NCBI RefSeq assembly: GCF_002192535.1
Contig: NZ_NAIA01000002.1
Coordinates: 62,001-126,000 of the forward strand
Length of the DNA: 64,000 nt
Direction: 5' to 3'
Source: Polynucleobacter hirudinilacicola
GTDB taxonomy: Bacteria; Pseudomonadota; Gammaproteobacteria; Burkholderiales; Burkholderiaceae
This document shows, piece by piece, positions 18,293 to 26,557 of this stretch; within the stretch, counting starts at the first letter, position 1; the number at the start of each line of letters is the position of its first letter. The position numbers and the translations under genes are program-made. The notes beneath the pieces are model-generated. The model made no database searches. It worked only from the letters and a program-made list of their open reading frames with translations, and was not told the DNA's origin.

Positions 18293-18918
18293 TACGATTG
18301 AGAATAGAGTTTTTTAAACAGCTGGCGCGTGAACTCTTCACATTCACGTTGACGCTCATTTGCAAGAGCGCGCAATCCTCGCCATGCCGCTAGTGCAGGA
18401 ATGGCAATAAGCAATCCAAACGCAGTGTTATACAGTGCAACAGAAATTCCGTGAGCTAGTTGTTGCGGGCTGCCAGCGCCATTGATCGCTCCTTGGCTAC
18501 CAAAGATTTCGATCATGCCAACGACAGTGCCAAATAAACCTAGCAAGGGGGCGATGGTGGCAATCGTTGCCAGAATCCCTAGGTAGCGATCCAATTTGAA
18601 CCAAGTCATCTGGGCCACCGCTTGGAGCTCTTCAAGTGCTGCTTCAGAGTTGCTGCCATTAAGCTTTTCTTTTAAAACACAGGCTAGCAAGGGGCTTGCT
18701 GGGGATAATTGAGTGAGTGCGCTAATTTGAGCGTCTGAGGGCTTATTGTCTTTAAGCATTTGATTGCAAAGACTAAAAGCAGTCTCTAAACAGTCTTTTG
18801 GGAAAACATGAATTTGCCGCAAATACCAGCTACGCTCCAATACGATCGCTAAGCCAATAATCGAAATAAGCAAAAGAGGCCAGATGGGCCAGCCAGCGGA
18901 TAGTAAGATTGAGTACAT
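18292..18918 (-). CDS. exbB: MotA/TolQ/ExbB family proton channel protein
   Basis: The 208-residue protein has three predicted membrane segments (~10-28, ~112-138, ~155-178). Its family core is LGILATIATIAPLLGLFGTVVGMIEIF and GISVALYNTAFGLLIAIPAL. It should assemble as a pentamer around ExbD. It is the first gene of the exbB-exbD-lpxK-Trm112-kdsB-adk string, with the 314-base gap at 18919-19232 upstream as the likely promoter region. Confidence 0.92.
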   Translation of the reverse strand: MYSILLSAGWPIWPLLLISIIGLAIVLERSWYLRQIHVFPKDCLETAFSLCNQMLKDNKPSDAQISALTQLSPASPLLACVLKEKLNGSNSEAALEELQAVAQMTWFKLDRYLGILATIATIAPLLGLFGTVVGMIEIFGSQGAINGAGSPQQLAHGISVALYNTAFGLLIAIPALAAWRGLRALANERQRECEEFTRQLFKKLYSQS

Positions 18919-19232
18919 AAGCTCAGTACTTTAGCTGAATTAAAAAGCCCCTTTCAGAAAGCTAGCCTGTGGATAACTCTGTGCAAAACTTTTTTGGGAA
19001 GGTGCTCTAAGTCCTTGATTGATGGTAAAACGAGTAGGAATTGGCCTTAAAGTACTTGTAGGGCCTTGAAATAATACCCATATAAATCAATGACTTAATT
19101 TTTAGCTGTTGGATTTATGAGACGTTTTGGGTCAGTAATTACTTACTTTTAGATACTAGACCAAGAGCGAATAGGCTTCTGTGGATATTTATTGCCATCT
19201 AAGCCAGATGGTCCTGTGGATAAAGAGAAAAA
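18919..19232. other. 314-base intergenic region with DnaA-box-like sites
   Basis: No gene is visible between divergent exbB and xseA. The spacer holds three same-orientation copies of the DnaA-box complement: TGTGGATAA at 18968-18976, TGTGGATAT at 19180-19188 (one mismatch) and TGTGGATAA at 19215-19223, the last only 9 bases before the xseA start. It must also contain both promoters. No dnaA, dnaN or AT-rich 13-mer array is present, so this is not proposed as the chromosomal origin. Confidence 0.45.
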
Positions 19233-20447
19233 ATGTCGGAAATATCAAGGGAAATTCTCAGTGTTGGCGATCTAAACCGTGCCATTGCAGCGTCTTTGGA
19301 AGATCGCTTCGATACTGTTTGGGTTAGCGGGGAGATTTCAAACTTTAAGGCCTATGACAGCGGGCATTGGTATTTCTCGCTCAAAGACGAAGAGGGGCAG
19401 ATTCGCTGCGTCATGTTTCGAGGCCGCAATGGCCAGGTGGGATTCATGCCCCAGTCCGGGGATTTGGTTGAAGTCAGTGCCAGCATAGGAATGTATGTCC
19501 CCAGAGGTGATATTCAACTCACCATTCAAACCTTGCGTCGTGCTGGCATGGGTGGTTTGTACGAGGCCTTCTTAAAGCTCAAAGCCAAATTAGCCAAAGA
19601 AGGTTTGTTTGATGAAGAGCGCAAACGCGAGATTCCAACTCACCCACGCTCGATTGGCATCATCACTTCGCCACAAGCTGCGGCATTAAAAGATGTACTC
19701 TCAACTTTAGCAAGACGTACGCCACATATTCCGATTGTGCTTTATCCAACCTTAGTACAAGGACCTGATGCACCTGCCGGAATTATTTCGGCACTGAAAG
19801 CAGCAGAAAAAGAAAACGCCGTTGATGTGATTTTGTTAGTCAGAGGTGGCGGCAGTATCGAAGATCTGTGGGCCTTTAACGATGAGCAACTTGCATATGC
19901 TATTGCTAACTCCAGTATTCCGGTAGTGAGCGGCGTGGGACATGAGACTGATTTCACGATTGCAGATTTTGTGGCAGACCTGCGCGCACCAACCCCAACG
20001 GGCGCGGCAGAGCTAGCGGCCCCACGCAAAGATCAACTCTTGCAAGAGTTAGATGCCATTCAGCAGGCATTACTACAGCGCATCAATCAACGCGTAGAGC
20101 GTGAAGCACAAACCCTAGATCAACTAGCTTTAAGACTGAACCATGCATTACCAAACCCCGATCGGATGCGTGAGCAAATCACCAGTTGGCAACTACGCTT
20201 AAATCAAGCGTGGTCAGTACGCATGGAAAACTGGAAGCGCAATCAATCCCACTACCAATCACAACTAGAAATGCTCAATCCGCAAAGAACGCTCGAGCGA
20301 GGCTATGCAGTCATCCTAAGCAAAGAGAGCGAGAAGCTGCATGCCGTTCGCAAGCCAAGTGAGCTCAATACAGAGCAGGGCTATCAGGTGCAATTAGCAG
20401 AAGGTCAGGCAGAGGTAAAGTTTTCCGAAGTAGTGCAAGGCCCATGA
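19233..20447 (+). CDS. xseA: Exodeoxyribonuclease VII large subunit
   Basis: The N-terminal OB-fold (VWVSGEISNFKAYDSGHWYFSLKD) is followed by the XseA catalytic region (GIITSPQAAALKDVL, LLVRGGGSIEDLWAFNDEQLA, VSGVGHETDFTIADFVADLRAPTPTGAAEL) and a C-terminal coiled coil. The enzyme degrades single-stranded DNA in both directions together with XseB, which is not in the window. The length of 404 is at the low end of normal. Confidence 0.97.
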   Translation: MSEISREILSVGDLNRAIAASLEDRFDTVWVSGEISNFKAYDSGHWYFSLKDEEGQIRCVMFRGRNGQVGFMPQSGDLVEVSASIGMYVPRGDIQLTIQTLRRAGMGGLYEAFLKLKAKLAKEGLFDEERKREIPTHPRSIGIITSPQAAALKDVLSTLARRTPHIPIVLYPTLVQGPDAPAGIISALKAAEKENAVDVILLVRGGGSIEDLWAFNDEQLAYAIANSSIPVVSGVGHETDFTIADFVADLRAPTPTGAAELAAPRKDQLLQELDAIQQALLQRINQRVEREAQTLDQLALRLNHALPNPDRMREQITSWQLRLNQAWSVRMENWKRNQSHYQSQLEMLNPQRTLERGYAVILSKESEKLHAVRKPSELNTEQGYQVQLAEGQAEVKFSEVVQGP

Positions 20448-20448
20448 A

Positions 20449-20667
20449 ATGCGCTTAGTAGACATAGGTAAAGATAAAGTTGACCTCAATCATTTGGTTG
20501 ATTGGGTCACAAAATTACAACAACCCATCACAATTATTGGGGGAAGTGTTAACGCGGTATTGCTTAGTCTAGAGGATTGGAATGGAATCCAGGAGACCTT
20601 GCATTTAATAAAGATACCAAGTGTGCATAGGTCAATAAAACAAGCCATGGCAGAACCACTAGCTTAA
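20449..20667 (+). CDS. Orphan Phd/YefM-like antitoxin
   Basis: The 72-residue protein starts one base after the xseA stop. LDHLVDWVTKL-type helix content at the start, the strand PITIIGGSVNAVLLSLEDWNG and the following helix IQETLHLI match the YefM/Phd pattern of a β-hairpin, then SLEDW/Y, then ETLHLL. No toxin gene follows: the downstream gene is convergent murB. It may be a solitary antitoxin left after toxin loss, or a small regulator. The call is by motif only. Confidence 0.6.
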   Translation: MRLVDIGKDKVDLNHLVDWVTKLQQPITIIGGSVNAVLLSLEDWNGIQETLHLIKIPSVHRSIKQAMAEPLA

Positions 20668-20712
20668 AACAAAAAGTTATTGAAGTTTTAAGCAAGTATC
20701 TGCGCTAAATTA

Positions 20713-21750
20713 TTAAAAAATATTCGGCTCAATTTCTAGGCTCACACCAAACTCTTTGCGTACTTTGTCCTGAATGCATTTAGCCAAGCCTAAGATATCT
20801 TGCGCAGTGCCATTGCCGTGATTAACTAAGACCAGAGCTTGGTTTTCATAAACACCTACTTCACCCATACGCTGTCCTTTAAAGCCACACTGGTCAATCA
20901 GCCAGCCTGCAGCGAGCTTACGCTTGCCAGGAGCATCTGGATAAGACACTAGACCCGCATATTTCTTTAGAAGTGTTTCGTACTGCTCATTAGGGATTAC
21001 GGGGTTCTGAAAAAAGCTACCAGCATTACCAATCACTTTAGGGTCAGGCAATTTATGAGTGCGGATTTTGCAGACTGCCAGGAAAATTTCTTCAGCACTA
21101 GGCTTGGGGTTGGTCTCAAAATGTTTTGCTAGATCGGCGTAATGAATCTTAGCTTGCCATACTTTGGAAATTCTAAAAACGACCTTTGTCACGATAAAGC
21201 GGTGGGGATTTTGCTTGAAGTAGCTATCGCGATAAGCAAATCGGCATTCTGAATTACTCAGAGTGACAAAGGCTTGCTTTTCTACATCAAATGCTTCGAT
21301 ATGATCAATGTAGTTGGCAATTTCAACGCCATAGGCCCCAATGTTCTGAATCGGTGCAGCGCCAACTGTGCCCGGAATGAGTGCTAAGTTTTCTAGGCCC
21401 GGTAAATTATTTTCCAGGGTCCAGGTAACGAACTCATGCCAATTGACTCCAGCACCAACTGTAATCAGAGTGTCCTCATTTTCGGAGGCTGTAATTTCTT
21501 GTCCAGTGATATTGATGAGTAAGGTGGCTCCAGGTAAGACTTTGGGCAAAATGACGTTGCTGCCACCCCCTAAGATCCGCCATGGCAGATTCTTACTCGC
21601 AATTTGGCTCATTACTCCCGGAATTTGCTCAGCAGAGTCAATTTCGTAGGCAAGCTCAGCTCTTGCATCTAAGCCAAAGGTGTTCCGGTCCTTTAGCCCC
21701 AAATTGGTAGTCAATTTTGCTGGTGCAGGCGCATGTTGCGGGGAGTTCAT
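20713..21750 (-). CDS. murB: UDP-N-acetylenolpyruvoylglucosamine reductase
   Basis: MurB reduces UDP-GlcNAc-enolpyruvate to UDP-MurNAc with NADPH and FAD in peptidoglycan synthesis. The FAD-binding motif GGGSNVIL is at 61-68. IPGTVGAAPIQNIGAYGVE is in the middle, and the catalytic Ser lies in GNAGSFFQNP. The length of 345 and the layout match the E. coli-type (type I) enzyme. It is divergent from yajQ. Confidence 0.97.
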   Translation of the reverse strand: MNSPQHAPAPAKLTTNLGLKDRNTFGLDARAELAYEIDSAEQIPGVMSQIASKNLPWRILGGGSNVILPKVLPGATLLINITGQEITASENEDTLITVGAGVNWHEFVTWTLENNLPGLENLALIPGTVGAAPIQNIGAYGVEIANYIDHIEAFDVEKQAFVTLSNSECRFAYRDSYFKQNPHRFIVTKVVFRISKVWQAKIHYADLAKHFETNPKPSAEEIFLAVCKIRTHKLPDPKVIGNAGSFFQNPVIPNEQYETLLKKYAGLVSYPDAPGKRKLAAGWLIDQCGFKGQRMGEVGVYENQALVLVNHGNGTAQDILGLAKCIQDKVRKEFGVSLEIEPNIF

Positions 21751-21848
21751 GCCACAATCTTATTCGAATGTCTGCCAAATCCGCAGATAATTGCCAGAAT
21801 ATTAATGAAATTACCCCATAGTTCATAGAAATAGAGAAGGAGTAAAAG

Positions 21849-22334
21849 ATGCCCTCATTTGATGTAGTTTGCGAACCCGATATGGTGGAGCTGAAAAATG
21901 CGATTGAGCAGTCCAATAAAGAAATTAGCAATCGTTTTGACTTTAAGGGCTCTGATAGCCGTGTGGAGCAAAAAGATGAAACACTCATTTTGTTCGGTGA
22001 CGATGACTTTAAATTAGGTCAAGTACGCGATGTACTCTTTGGCAAGATGGCCAAGCGTAATGTGGACGTGCGTTATCTCAAGGATGATAAGAAAGAGACT
22101 ATCGGTAGTGATAAGCGTAAGCAAACTATGAAGATCCAGAAAGGGATTACGCAAGAGCTTGCTAAAAAAGTAGTCCGTATCATCAAAGATAGTAAGGTCA
22201 AGGTGCAGGCCAGCATCCAAGGTGATGCGGTACGCGTCACAGGCGGCAAGCGCGATGATTTGCAAGAAACGATGGCCCTACTGAAAAAAGAAGTAACAGA
22301 AGCGCCATTGGGCTTTAATAATTTCCGTGACTAA
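21849..22334 (+). CDS. yajQ: YajQ family nucleotide-binding protein
   Basis: The 161-residue protein begins [21 protein letters not shown], continues with [18 protein letters not shown] sequence and ends with [10 protein letters not shown], the family signature at both ends. Family members bind nucleotides and, in some species, cyclic di-GMP to modulate transcription. Its exact role here is unknown. A good ribosome-binding site (AGAAGGAG) precedes the start. Confidence 0.95.
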   Translation: MPSFDVVCEPDMVELKNAIEQSNKEISNRFDFKGSDSRVEQKDETLILFGDDDFKLGQVRDVLFGKMAKRNVDVRYLKDDKKETIGSDKRKQTMKIQKGITQELAKKVVRIIKDSKVKVQASIQGDAVRVTGGKRDDLQETMALLKKEVTEAPLGFNNFRD

Positions 22335-22376
22335 TACTCTAGCGAGTATTGCAATAACCACTTGCGCCTTAGGTGC

Positions 22377-22399
22377 ATGTATATTATGATAATATACAT
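22377..22399. promoter_or_regulatory. Perfect 23-base palindrome, candidate BrnTA operator
   Basis: The arms ATGTATATTAT (22377-22387) and ATAATATACAT (22389-22399) are exact inverses around a single G. The palindrome ends 2 bases before the brnT ATG and covers any normal ribosome-binding position. It also contains TATTAT/TATAAT-like -10 material. BrnA-type antitoxins autorepress, so it is a strong candidate operator, or an RNA hairpin at the 5' end. Confidence 0.65.
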
Positions 22400-22401
22400 G
22401 A

Positions 22402-22704
22402 ATGATAGACTTTGACTATATTGCTGGATTTCAGTGGGACACAGGCAATGCTTATAAAAGTAATGAAAAGCATGCCGTATCTCAAGGCGAGGCTGAAGAG
22501 ATTTTTTTTAATCAGCCTTTATTGATTGCTGGGGATGAAAAGCATAGTCTGGAAGAGAGACGTTACCTCGCATTAGGTATTACATCGGTTGGCAGACTCT
22601 TGTCAGTGGTGTTTACTTTACGCAAGCAAGTGACTCTGATTCGAGTGGTTTCTGCAAGACCAATGAGTAGAAAAGAAAGGGCATTTTATGAAAAAGCCTA
22701 CTAA
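22402..22704 (+). CDS. brnT: BrnT family toxin
   Basis: The 100-residue protein has the BrnT pattern: FQWDTGNAYKSNEKHAVSQGEAEEIFFN at the start, ERRYLALGITSVGRLLSVVFTLR in the middle and IRVVSARPMSRKERAFYEKAY at the end, with the conserved His, Glu, Arg and the RxxS-RKE tail. BrnT is a RelE-like ribonuclease. It overlaps the antitoxin gene by 17 bases. No Shine-Dalgarno sequence is visible because the palindrome occupies the leader. Confidence 0.92.
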   Translation: MIDFDYIAGFQWDTGNAYKSNEKHAVSQGEAEEIFFNQPLLIAGDEKHSLEERRYLALGITSVGRLLSVVFTLRKQVTLIRVVSARPMSRKERAFYEKAY

Positions 22705-22960
22705 AGTGATACCAAAATTTAAGAATGAAAAGGAAGAGCGTTCCTTTTGGGAGGGGAATGACGCTGCCGATTACTTTGACCTATCAAAGGCAGTGCGCGT
22801 CACAATGCCAAATCTGAAGCCGACAACTGCCTCTATCTCCTTGCGTCTCTCACAGAGCTTCTTAGAAAATATTAAGTTGCAGGCTAATAAGTTGGATGTC
22901 CCTTACCAGTCATTGATGAAAATTTGGCTGGCCGAAAAGTTAGAAGAGGTTACGAAGTAA
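22688..22960 (+). CDS. brnA: BrnA-like/CopG-type antitoxin
   Basis: The 90-residue protein has the usual position and overlap of BrnA. Its C-terminal half (TTASISLRLSQSFLENIKLQANKLDVPYQSLMKIWL) is a ribbon-helix-helix DNA-binding unit, while the N-terminal half (EERSFWEGNDAADYFDLSKAV) would bind the toxin. It presumably represses from the palindrome at 22377. Confidence 0.88.
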   Translation: MKKPTKVIPKFKNEKEERSFWEGNDAADYFDLSKAVRVTMPNLKPTTASISLRLSQSFLENIKLQANKLDVPYQSLMKIWLAEKLEEVTK

Positions 22961-22990
22961 GTTGGGGAATACTTAGGCCTATAGCTTAAT

Positions 22991-23923
22991 ATGTCTGCTT
23001 TTAAAGGTGCTGTATTTTCAATAGCCCCAGCAAGCCAAGAAGCCATTGAGCGCTTTTGTGATGCTTGCTGGCTCGAGGATGGCTTGGCCCAGAACAGTCT
23101 GGCGGCATATCGCAGAGATTTATTGCTGCTAGCGCAGTGGCTCTATAAAAATTATTCTTCTGATCTGTATGGTGTGACAGAAAAAGAGCTCACCGCATAC
23201 ATTGCACATCGTCGCGCTGATAAAGCTACTACTGCGAATCGACGCCTAACAGTCTTCAAGCGTTTCTATCGTCACGCCTTGCGGATTAATTTGGTGAAGA
23301 GTGATCCATGCATTGGTTTGCGTGCTGCAAAACAGGCGCTGCGCTTTCCAAAAACATTAAGCGAAGATCAAATCACAGCACTTCTGAATGCGCCAGATAT
23401 TGCAACGCCTTTGGGCTTGCGTGATCGCACAATGTTAGAACTGATGTACGCCAGTGGTCTGCGTGTTTCAGAAATTGTTTCTTTAAAAACAGTTGCCTTG
23501 GGGTTAAATGAAGGTGTTGTACGCGTAGTCAATGGTAAGGGTGGCAAAGAGCGTCTCGTCCCTTTTGGTGGTGAAGCGGGGCAGTGGCTGCGAAGATACC
23601 TTGCTGATGCTAGAACACCATTGCTAGAAGGCAAAACAACTGATGCCGTGTTTGTAGGGCGCCATACTGGTACGGGATTAACTAGACAGGCTTTCTGGGC
23701 CTTAATTAAGCGCTATGCAACCCTTGCCAACATCTCAGTAGCTTTATCACCTCATACATTACGCCATGCATTTGCTACCCATTTACTCAATCATGGGGCT
23801 GATTTAAGGGTAGTGCAGCTGCTTTTAGGACATGCTGATATCTCTACCACTCAGATCTACACCCATGTGGCTAGAGAGCGCCTCAAATCGATTCATCAGC
23901 AGCACCATCCTCGTGGCTCATAA
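22991..23923 (+). CDS. xerD: Site-specific tyrosine recombinase XerD
   Basis: A SAM-like core-binding domain (~15-105) precedes the catalytic domain. All catalytic residues are visible: Arg158 (SGLRVSEI), Lys182 (VNGKGGKERLV region), His255 and Arg258 (SPHTLRHAFATH), His281 (LLGHADISTTQ) and Tyr290 (IYTHV). With XerC it resolves chromosome dimers at dif. XerD is preferred over XerC from the HTLRHAFATHLLNHGADLR and SIHQQHHP stretches. It is a stand-alone housekeeping gene with no sign of a prophage. Confidence 0.9.
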   Translation: MSAFKGAVFSIAPASQEAIERFCDACWLEDGLAQNSLAAYRRDLLLLAQWLYKNYSSDLYGVTEKELTAYIAHRRADKATTANRRLTVFKRFYRHALRINLVKSDPCIGLRAAKQALRFPKTLSEDQITALLNAPDIATPLGLRDRTMLELMYASGLRVSEIVSLKTVALGLNEGVVRVVNGKGGKERLVPFGGEAGQWLRRYLADARTPLLEGKTTDAVFVGRHTGTGLTRQAFWALIKRYATLANISVALSPHTLRHAFATHLLNHGADLRVVQLLLGHADISTTQIYTHVARERLKSIHQQHHPRGS

Positions 23924-23940
23924 GTGTTTAAGATAGCGTT

Positions 23941-24570
23941 ATGAGCTTTCATCCCAATATCTTGTTAATCCCTATTGCCTATCTCATCGGCTCTATTTCG
24001 TTTGCCGTGGTTGTAAGTAAATGCATGCGCTTACCCGACCCCCATACTTATGGCTCTGGCAATCCCGGGGCAACGAATGTGCTGCGCACAGGTAATAAAT
24101 TGGCAGCAGCGCTCACATTTATTGGTGATGCACTGAAGGGTTACTTTGCAGTGATGCTGGCGCGCATCATTTTAGGTGATCAATCTCTAACATCGACACT
24201 GAGCTCTTGGGTTTTATGCGGCGTTGTGCTCGCCGTATTTTTAGGGCACCTCTTTCCGATCTTTCATGGCTTCAAAGGCGGTAAAGGTGTCGCTACGGCC
24301 TGCGGAATTCTGTTTGGCGTGAATGTTATTTTAGGAATTGCCACGCTGAGTACTTGGATTATCGTTGCGGTATTTCTACGCTACTCTTCTTTGGCCGCCT
24401 TAGCTGCCGCGATCTTTGGTCCAATCTACTTTGTCTTTCTATTTGGCTTTCAGCCTATGGGCATTTCCCTTTTGGCGATTTGTTTATTGCTCATTTGGCG
24501 CCACCGCAGCAATATTCACAATCTGATGAATGGGACTGAGAGTCGCCTTGGGTCTAAAAAAAAATTCTAA
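23941..24570 (+). CDS. plsY: Glycerol-3-phosphate acyltransferase PlsY
   Basis: The 209-residue, five-helix membrane protein carries the PlsY motifs [31 protein letters not shown] and [14 protein letters not shown]. It acylates glycerol 3-phosphate from acyl-phosphate at the start of phospholipid synthesis. It starts 17 bases after xerD. Confidence 0.96.
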   Translation: MSFHPNILLIPIAYLIGSISFAVVVSKCMRLPDPHTYGSGNPGATNVLRTGNKLAAALTFIGDALKGYFAVMLARIILGDQSLTSTLSSWVLCGVVLAVFLGHLFPIFHGFKGGKGVATACGILFGVNVILGIATLSTWIIVAVFLRYSSLAALAAAIFGPIYFVFLFGFQPMGISLLAICLLLIWRHRSNIHNLMNGTESRLGSKKKF

Positions 24571-24579
24571 GGAGTCATC

Positions 24580-24951
24580 ATGACGATTGCTTATGCCTGC
24601 GTTCTTTTTATGGGCCTCTTTCCTTACGTAGCTGCTGGTATTGCCAAAAAAGGCTTTGAGAACTATGACAACAGCATGCCAAGACAATGGCTTGCTCAGC
24701 AAACAGGATTTAGAGCCAGAGCAAATGCAGCCCAAGCTAATCTTTTTGAATCACTCCCCCTCTTTTTTGCAGCTGTGATTATTGCCAGCATCAATAATGC
24801 ACCTCAAGCAAGGGTTGATCTGCTTGCCTTAGGTTTTGTGGTGGCGCGTATTGCGTATTTGGTGTGCTATATCGCCAATTGGCCAACTACGAGATCGATT
24901 GTTTGGCTTATCGGAATTGCATGTGTAGTGAGTATCTTTTTACAGATTTAA
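24580..24951 (+). CDS. MAPEG family membrane protein
   Basis: The 123-residue protein has four hydrophobic helices and the MAPEG signature FRARANAAQANLFESLPLFFAAVI, with the conserved Arg-x-Asn and Glu. Eukaryotic members are glutathione-dependent membrane enzymes; the bacterial relatives lack an assigned substrate. It starts 9 bases after plsY with a clear AAGGAG ribosome-binding site. Confidence 0.85.
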   Translation: MTIAYACVLFMGLFPYVAAGIAKKGFENYDNSMPRQWLAQQTGFRARANAAQANLFESLPLFFAAVIIASINNAPQARVDLLALGFVVARIAYLVCYIANWPTTRSIVWLIGIACVVSIFLQI

Positions 24952-25000
24952 TTCATCTTTTAAAAAAAAGATTGAAACAATACGAGACAGTAGACACGAT

Positions 25001-25798
25001 ATGCCAAATAAAAAATTACCTATTAAAAAAGTAGCAGCTAAGTCCGTAACTAAGACTGCAGCAAAAACTGCAACTAAAGCAACAGCGGCAACTGCGAAAG
25101 TTACTAGCAAAAAAGCAGATACAGGAACCCCTCTATCTGTGATTATTCGTCGTCGTATTGAGGCCCAAAAAGCACGCTTTCATGCCAATGACAATATTGC
25201 GGCATTCATTCAGCCTGGTGAGCTAGAGGGCTTGGTTGATGAGGTTGCTGAAAAAATGCAGGGCGTGCTAGAGAGCTTAGTGATTGATACGCAGAGCGAT
25301 CACAACACCAAAAATACGAGCCAGCGAGTAGCCAAGATGTTTGTAAGAGAGGTCTTTAATGGTCGCTATGTCGAGCAGCCTACGCTTACCAAATTTCCTA
25401 ATGTCAGTCGCTTAAATGAGTTGATGATTGTTGGGCCCATCACCATTAGGAGCGCTTGTTCGCATCATCTTTGCCCAATCATGGGGCGCGTATGGATCGG
25501 TGTATTGCCCAGCAAAGAGTCTGCACTCATTGGGTTGTCGAAGTACGCTCGACTGACAGAGTGGGTGATGTGTAGGCCACAAATTCAGGAAGAGGCAGTC
25601 GTTGAGTTAGCTGACATGCTCGAGAAAAAAATTAAGCCTATCGGTGTGGCTATTGTGATGGATGCTGATCACTTCTGTATGCAGTGGCGCGGTGTTAAAG
25701 ATCGTGATTCTAAAATGGTCAATAGCGTGATGCGCGGGGCATTTTTGAAAGACCCTAATCTACGTCGCGAGTTTTTATCGCTTCTAGAAAAACGTTAA
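25001..25798 (+). CDS. folE: GTP cyclohydrolase I with Lys/Ala-rich N-terminal extension
   Basis: Residues ~75-265 are a complete GTP cyclohydrolase I, the first enzyme of folate synthesis. SACSHHLCPIMGRVWIGV supplies zinc-binding Cys and His residues. GLSKYARL and FCMQWRGVKDRDSKMV follow in place. Residues 1-45 are an unusual histone H1/AlgP-like tail of Lys, Ala and Thr repeats (KTAAKTATKATAATAK), which may bind nucleic acid or polyphosphate. Family members are usually 180-220 residues; this one has 265. Confidence 0.93.
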   Translation: MPNKKLPIKKVAAKSVTKTAAKTATKATAATAKVTSKKADTGTPLSVIIRRRIEAQKARFHANDNIAAFIQPGELEGLVDEVAEKMQGVLESLVIDTQSDHNTKNTSQRVAKMFVREVFNGRYVEQPTLTKFPNVSRLNELMIVGPITIRSACSHHLCPIMGRVWIGVLPSKESALIGLSKYARLTEWVMCRPQIQEEAVVELADMLEKKIKPIGVAIVMDADHFCMQWRGVKDRDSKMVNSVMRGAFLKDPNLRREFLSLLEKR

Positions 25799-25817
25799 TT
25801 ATTTTTTCGGGATACAA

Positions 25818-26048
25818 GTGCCCAATAAGTTCGGTGCTTCAGCAATTCAGGTTGGTTGTTCTCTATTACTTAGTGTGATGCTTTTCGCATGTGGTGGATT
25901 TCCGACCACTCATCCTGATCCCGCTAAAAATAATTCTACAAACTATAAGAATGACCTCAAGGATTGCGCACAAGCGTATCCCGAGACTCCAGATGGTGTT
26001 TATCTCAAGAGCCGCATTGCTTGTTTGCAATTAAAGGGTTGGCGTTAG
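25818..26048 (+). CDS. Small putative lipoprotein
   Basis: The 76-residue protein has a GTG start and a signal sequence (VGCSLLLSVMLFACGG) ending in a plausible lipobox, LFAC. A short polar domain with two Cys (LKDCAQAYPE, SRIACLQLKGW) follows. It lies 19 bases after folE. It is not recognised beyond being a small secreted lipoprotein, as found next to folE in related genomes by impression only. Confidence 0.65.
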   Translation: MPNKFGASAIQVGCSLLLSVMLFACGGFPTTHPDPAKNNSTNYKNDLKDCAQAYPETPDGVYLKSRIACLQLKGWR

Positions 26049-26061
26049 ATGCGAATCTGCA

Positions 26062-26076
26062 TGAGAATAATTCTCA
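26062..26076. promoter_or_regulatory. Fur-box-like palindrome upstream of the HiPIP gene
   Basis: TGAGAAT-A-ATTCTCA is a perfect 7-1-7 inverted repeat, two bases per arm-pair from the consensus Fur half-site TGATAAT. It is very like Fur sites of other betaproteobacteria. It lies 132 bases before the HiPIP start and 14 bases after the lipoprotein stop, so iron-dependent control of the HiPIP gene is likely but unproven. Confidence 0.55.
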
Positions 26077-26208
26077 ACAATATTTCTATATAAATCATTA
26101 GCTTACGCATTAGCTAGCAGCGTAAATTCTTCTCCACTATGATCTGTTTTAGTTTTATAGGTGCAGATTGCTTGCATATTATTCGCTGTTTTATTTTTTG
26201 GAGAATCC

Positions 26209-26517
26209 ATGAAAAATAGTCGTCGCCAATTTATGATTTTGTCCGCTGCTGGTGCTTGCACCTTGGCATTGAACGGTAAAGTTCAAGCTCAAGCAATGGT
26301 TGCTGAAACCGATCCACAAGCCTCTGCGTTAGGCTACAAAGCAGATGCTTCTAAAGTGGATAAAGCAAAATTTGCTAAGTATGCTGCTGGTCAAAAGTGC
26401 GATAACTGTGCTTTGTACCAAGGTAAGCCTGGTTCTGCTGCTGGTGGTTGCTCATTGTTTGCTGGTAAGCAAGTTGCTGGTCCTGGCTGGTGCTCTGCTT
26501 ACGCTAAGAAGGCTTAA
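26209..26517 (+). CDS. High-potential iron-sulfur protein (HiPIP)
   Basis: The 102-residue protein is small and periplasmic. A Tat signal (SRRQFMILSAAGACTLAL, ending VQAQA) precedes a HiPIP domain with four cluster Cys at 64, 67, 81 and 95 (CDNCALYQG, GGCSLF, GPGWCSAY). HiPIPs shuttle one electron with a 4Fe-4S cluster. The ATG at 26209 is chosen over an upstream in-frame GTG because GGAG sits 5 bases before it and the Arg-Arg motif is then N-terminal. A terminator hairpin follows. Confidence 0.95.
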   Translation: MKNSRRQFMILSAAGACTLALNGKVQAQAMVAETDPQASALGYKADASKVDKAKFAKYAAGQKCDNCALYQGKPGSAAGGCSLFAGKQVAGPGWCSAYAKKA

Positions 26518-26557
26518 GTTAAAGAAGCAAGTTTTTACTCGATTCATTTGGATTAAT

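Noticed and set aside
18919..19232. Chromosomal replication origin
   Set aside because: Only three DnaA-like boxes are present, without dnaA, dnaN, rpmH or an AT-rich unwinding region nearby.
22991..23923. Tyrosine recombinase as sign of an integrated element
   Set aside because: All features match housekeeping XerD, the neighbours are plsY and other core genes, and no attachment repeats or tRNA were seen.
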